A stretch of 20,011 nucleotides of DNA from a virus: positions 1 through 20,011 of the IMG/VR virus record IMGVR_UViG_3300003410_000801. One strand, 5' to 3'. Made by a program: the position numbers and the translations under genes. Below are positions 18,741-20,011 of the stretch, piece after piece. A model generated the notes under the pieces. It was not told the DNA's origin. It saw nothing but the letters and a program-made list of their open reading frames with translations, and ran no database searches. Every line of letters starts with the position of its first letter. The first letter of the stretch is position 1.

Positions 18741-18974
18741 ATGGAAGAAAACAATTTTGAAGCAAACCCTGGCTCGCCTTTGTTTGCAAGCTTGCTAGAA
18801 GGTGAGCAGTGGATCGCAAAGCTAGAGGAAGAACAGTCTCTGCTTGAGATGGATGTTCTTATCGCTAGCGAAAGCCTTAGTCAGATAGGCGTCGCCTCTC
18901 TAGTCTTTAGTTTACAGAAAACTAAGGATGCTATAGAGCAAATTAAACTAGAAATGATGATGCTCGATGGATGA
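18741..18974 (+). CDS. Hypothetical acidic helical protein, 77 aa
   Basis: First gene of the terminal plus-strand run, with a full leaderless promoter. The protein is acidic and mostly helical (GEQWIAKLEEEQSLLEMDVL, then KTKDAIEQIKLEMMMLDG), suggesting a short coiled coil. No family is recognised. It overlaps the following gene by eight bases. Confidence 0.75.
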   Translation: MEENNFEANPGSPLFASLLEGEQWIAKLEEEQSLLEMDVLIASESLSQIGVASLVFSLQKTKDAIEQIKLEMMMLDG

Positions 18975-19200
18975 GGATAAGGCAAAAGAAGAAATAAACG
19001 ACCTTAAAAGAAAGCGCTCTGAAATAAAGCAGGACTTGGCCAATCTTGGTCCAAAGCTTAGCGCGGTCAGCAGCGTCGTGTTGCTTATGCATCTTGCTAT
19101 TCTAGATAATGATATTAGAGATATGACCAAGAACTTAGAGGATATGGGATTCGAAGAGTTTATGAGAAAGGCCTGGGGCAGCGATGACAAATTCAGATGA
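18967..19200 (+). CDS. Hypothetical coiled-coil protein, 77 aa
   Basis: Highly charged helical N-terminus (KAKEEINDLKRKRSEIKQDL) followed by a more hydrophobic helix (SAVSSVVLLMHLAIL) and a second charged helix, resembling a helical hairpin. Its length and helical pattern are like those of the preceding gene, but sequence similarity is not obvious. It overlaps both neighbours (8 and 17 bases), indicating tight coupling. Unknown function. Confidence 0.7.
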   Translation: MDEDKAKEEINDLKRKRSEIKQDLANLGPKLSAVSSVVLLMHLAILDNDIRDMTKNLEDMGFEEFMRKAWGSDDKFR

Positions 19201-19438
19201 AATGAGCTTTGAAGAGTGGGTTGAAGAGGGATACATTCGTGGATGGATTGGTCCACCAGTCTGTCAAACACACGATGGAATACCTTTGACACCAGAAGAA
19301 GACAAAGACTTTGACCAAGGCGGTGATCCTTGTGTCCACGTTATTAGATTATATGAAGACAAAGAGACGAAGCAGGGTGTGGAGGACAATCACAGCCCTA
19401 CTTTGTGGAGAGCTTCTAACCAGGGACTGAAGGGGTAG
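19184..19438 (+). CDS. Conserved actinophage-type hypothetical protein, 84 aa
   Basis: The pattern GYIRGWIGPPVCQTHDGIPL, then GGDPCVHVIRLYED, then PTLWRASN is one I recognise from small proteins frequent in actinophages, without known function. The C27/H30 and C49/H51 pairs could coordinate a metal ion; this is inference. The start overlaps the preceding gene by 17 bases. Confidence 0.75.
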   Translation: MTNSDEMSFEEWVEEGYIRGWIGPPVCQTHDGIPLTPEEDKDFDQGGDPCVHVIRLYEDKETKQGVEDNHSPTLWRASNQGLKG

Positions 19439-19442
19439 ACAA

Positions 19443-19634
19443 ATGTTTAAAGTTGTTGTAGAATATACAAATAATACAGAAGTAACGGTTGCTGAAAAGA
19501 TTTATGCACTAAGCGAAGCAATAAGGGTACAAGACGATCTTCTCGAAAGGGTTGATTCTGGGGAGCTTGCCAATGTAGAGCTTGTGTCAATTAAAAGGGT
19601 TGCCGATTGGTTTTACGAAGGGCTGAACAAATAA
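19443..19634 (+). CDS. Hypothetical protein, 63 aa
   Basis: The ATG lies four bases after the preceding stop, behind an AAGGGG site. A beta-strand start (MFKVVVEYTNNTEVTVAEKI) leads to a helix (ALSEAIRVQDDLLERVDSGE) and another strand, a compact alpha/beta fold. No motif is recognised. Its stop overlaps the next ATG (TAATG). Confidence 0.75.
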   Translation: MFKVVVEYTNNTEVTVAEKIYALSEAIRVQDDLLERVDSGELANVELVSIKRVADWFYEGLNK

Positions 19635-19801
19635 TGGAACTAGAAGACATCAGGCCAGAGCTTTACACAGTGTGGCCAGACAGGACATGGTCTAGGGGGC
19701 TTACAGCACACCAGCGTGGTCTTGCCTGGGAGCACCAGCATGTCGGACACACTAAAACAAAAACAGAGTGCAACGCATGTGTATGCGAGGATGCTTTCTG
19801 A
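19634..19801 (+). CDS. Small hypothetical protein, 55 aa
   Basis: The start at 19634 is chosen because the ATG overlaps the preceding stop; an earlier in-frame GTG or TTG would overlap more. The protein contains Trp and His (WPDRTWSRGLTAHQRGLAWE, then HQHVGH) and ends with ECNACVCEDAF, so Cys and His could bind metal. Its stop overlaps the next ATG (TGATG). Unknown function. Confidence 0.7.
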   Translation: MELEDIRPELYTVWPDRTWSRGLTAHQRGLAWEHQHVGHTKTKTECNACVCEDAF

Positions 19802-20011
19802 TGAGACACCGCATTAAAAAATACCGTGAGCGTAGGCGTAAGCATTCGTACAACGAGCTATGGAATATGATCTATGGCTTTCCAGAGTATCCAGGTGGGC
19901 TGCTCTATAGGTATGAGGATGCTATGGAACGGGTAGAGTCCTTGAAGACTACAAGGGACATTCTTAATAAAAGAATCACTAAGCTTGAAGTTGATGTGGC
20001 AAAGCTTTCGG
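19801..20011 (+). CDS. Hypothetical protein, 5' part, continues beyond the window
   Basis: The ATG overlaps the previous stop and the frame stays open to the last base (70 codons). The N-terminus is strongly basic (MRHRIKKYRERRRKHSYNEL), then an aromatic NMIYGFPEYPGGLLYRYEDA stretch, then a helical VESLKTTRDILNKRITKLEV that looks like a coiled coil. Nothing more can be said without the missing 3' end. Confidence 0.65.
   Translation, partial: MRHRIKKYRERRRKHSYNELWNMIYGFPEYPGGLLYRYEDAMERVESLKTTRDILNKRITKLEVDVAKLS

Noticed and set aside
1-20011. CRISPR arrays, insertion sequences, integrase or attachment sites
   Set aside because: No regular direct repeats with spacers, no transposase or recombinase motifs, and no duplicated tRNA ends were seen.

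Overview
The window reads as a segment of a lytic-style phage genome infecting an actinobacterium. Supporting signs are a WhiB-type Fe-S regulator, a DUF7455-type protein, an r1t-type holin beside an M23 endolysin, an NrdH redoxin, two phage-style structural proteins, two tRNAs, and many short overlapping genes of unknown function. The A/T-leaning composition together with actinobacterial marker genes suggests a low-to-mid-GC aquatic host such as the freshwater acI/Nanopelagicales group. That host assignment is inference. No integrase, terminase, portal or polymerase lies in the window.

Layout. 1-3416: a partial zinc-binding protein, tRNA-Arg(UCU), a complete catalase-peroxidase (katG), a small protein, tRNA-Thr(UGU), a 37-aa membrane peptide and nrdH. 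3413-4200 (minus): two small virion-like proteins. 4235-5780: lysis cassette (M23 endolysin, two-helix membrane protein, r1t-type holin, FmdB-like zinc ribbon). 5847-8822: a tight run of small accessory genes including a DUF7455 protein, a SLOG-like protein, a dCMP-deaminase-family enzyme, WhiB and a staphylococcal-type nuclease. 8837-10531: a conserved phage protein and a lipoprotein that looks like a metallopeptidase with a broken HExxH motif. 10516-17101: a tailoring island of four different glycosyltransferase-like proteins, three 2-oxoglutarate/Fe(II) oxygenases (two of them duplicates) and a Tudor-containing phage protein. 17096-20011: a four-helix membrane protein, an HNH nuclease, small zinc-ribbon and acidic proteins, then a plus-strand run of small phage genes continuing out of the window.

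Expression. The clearest pattern is the promoter architecture. At 13 gene starts a TATAAT-like -10 box, usually extended (TGN before it), ends exactly 6 or 7 bases before the ATG, so transcription should start on or next to the start codon (leaderless mRNA). All four divergent junctions carry such promoters in both directions, and all four convergent junctions have overlapping genes. Other genes use strong Shine-Dalgarno sites or stop/start overlaps.

The most interesting content is (i) katG carried by a phage, (ii) the hydroxylase plus glycosyltransferase island, which could hydroxylate and then glycosylate one target, (iii) the systematic leaderless promoters, and (iv) the probable pseudo-protease lipoprotein. 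No stretch longer than about 120 bases lacks a gene; the longest gap (9389-9508) holds an inverted repeat and a promoter. I saw no CRISPR array, insertion sequence or clear Rho-independent terminator.
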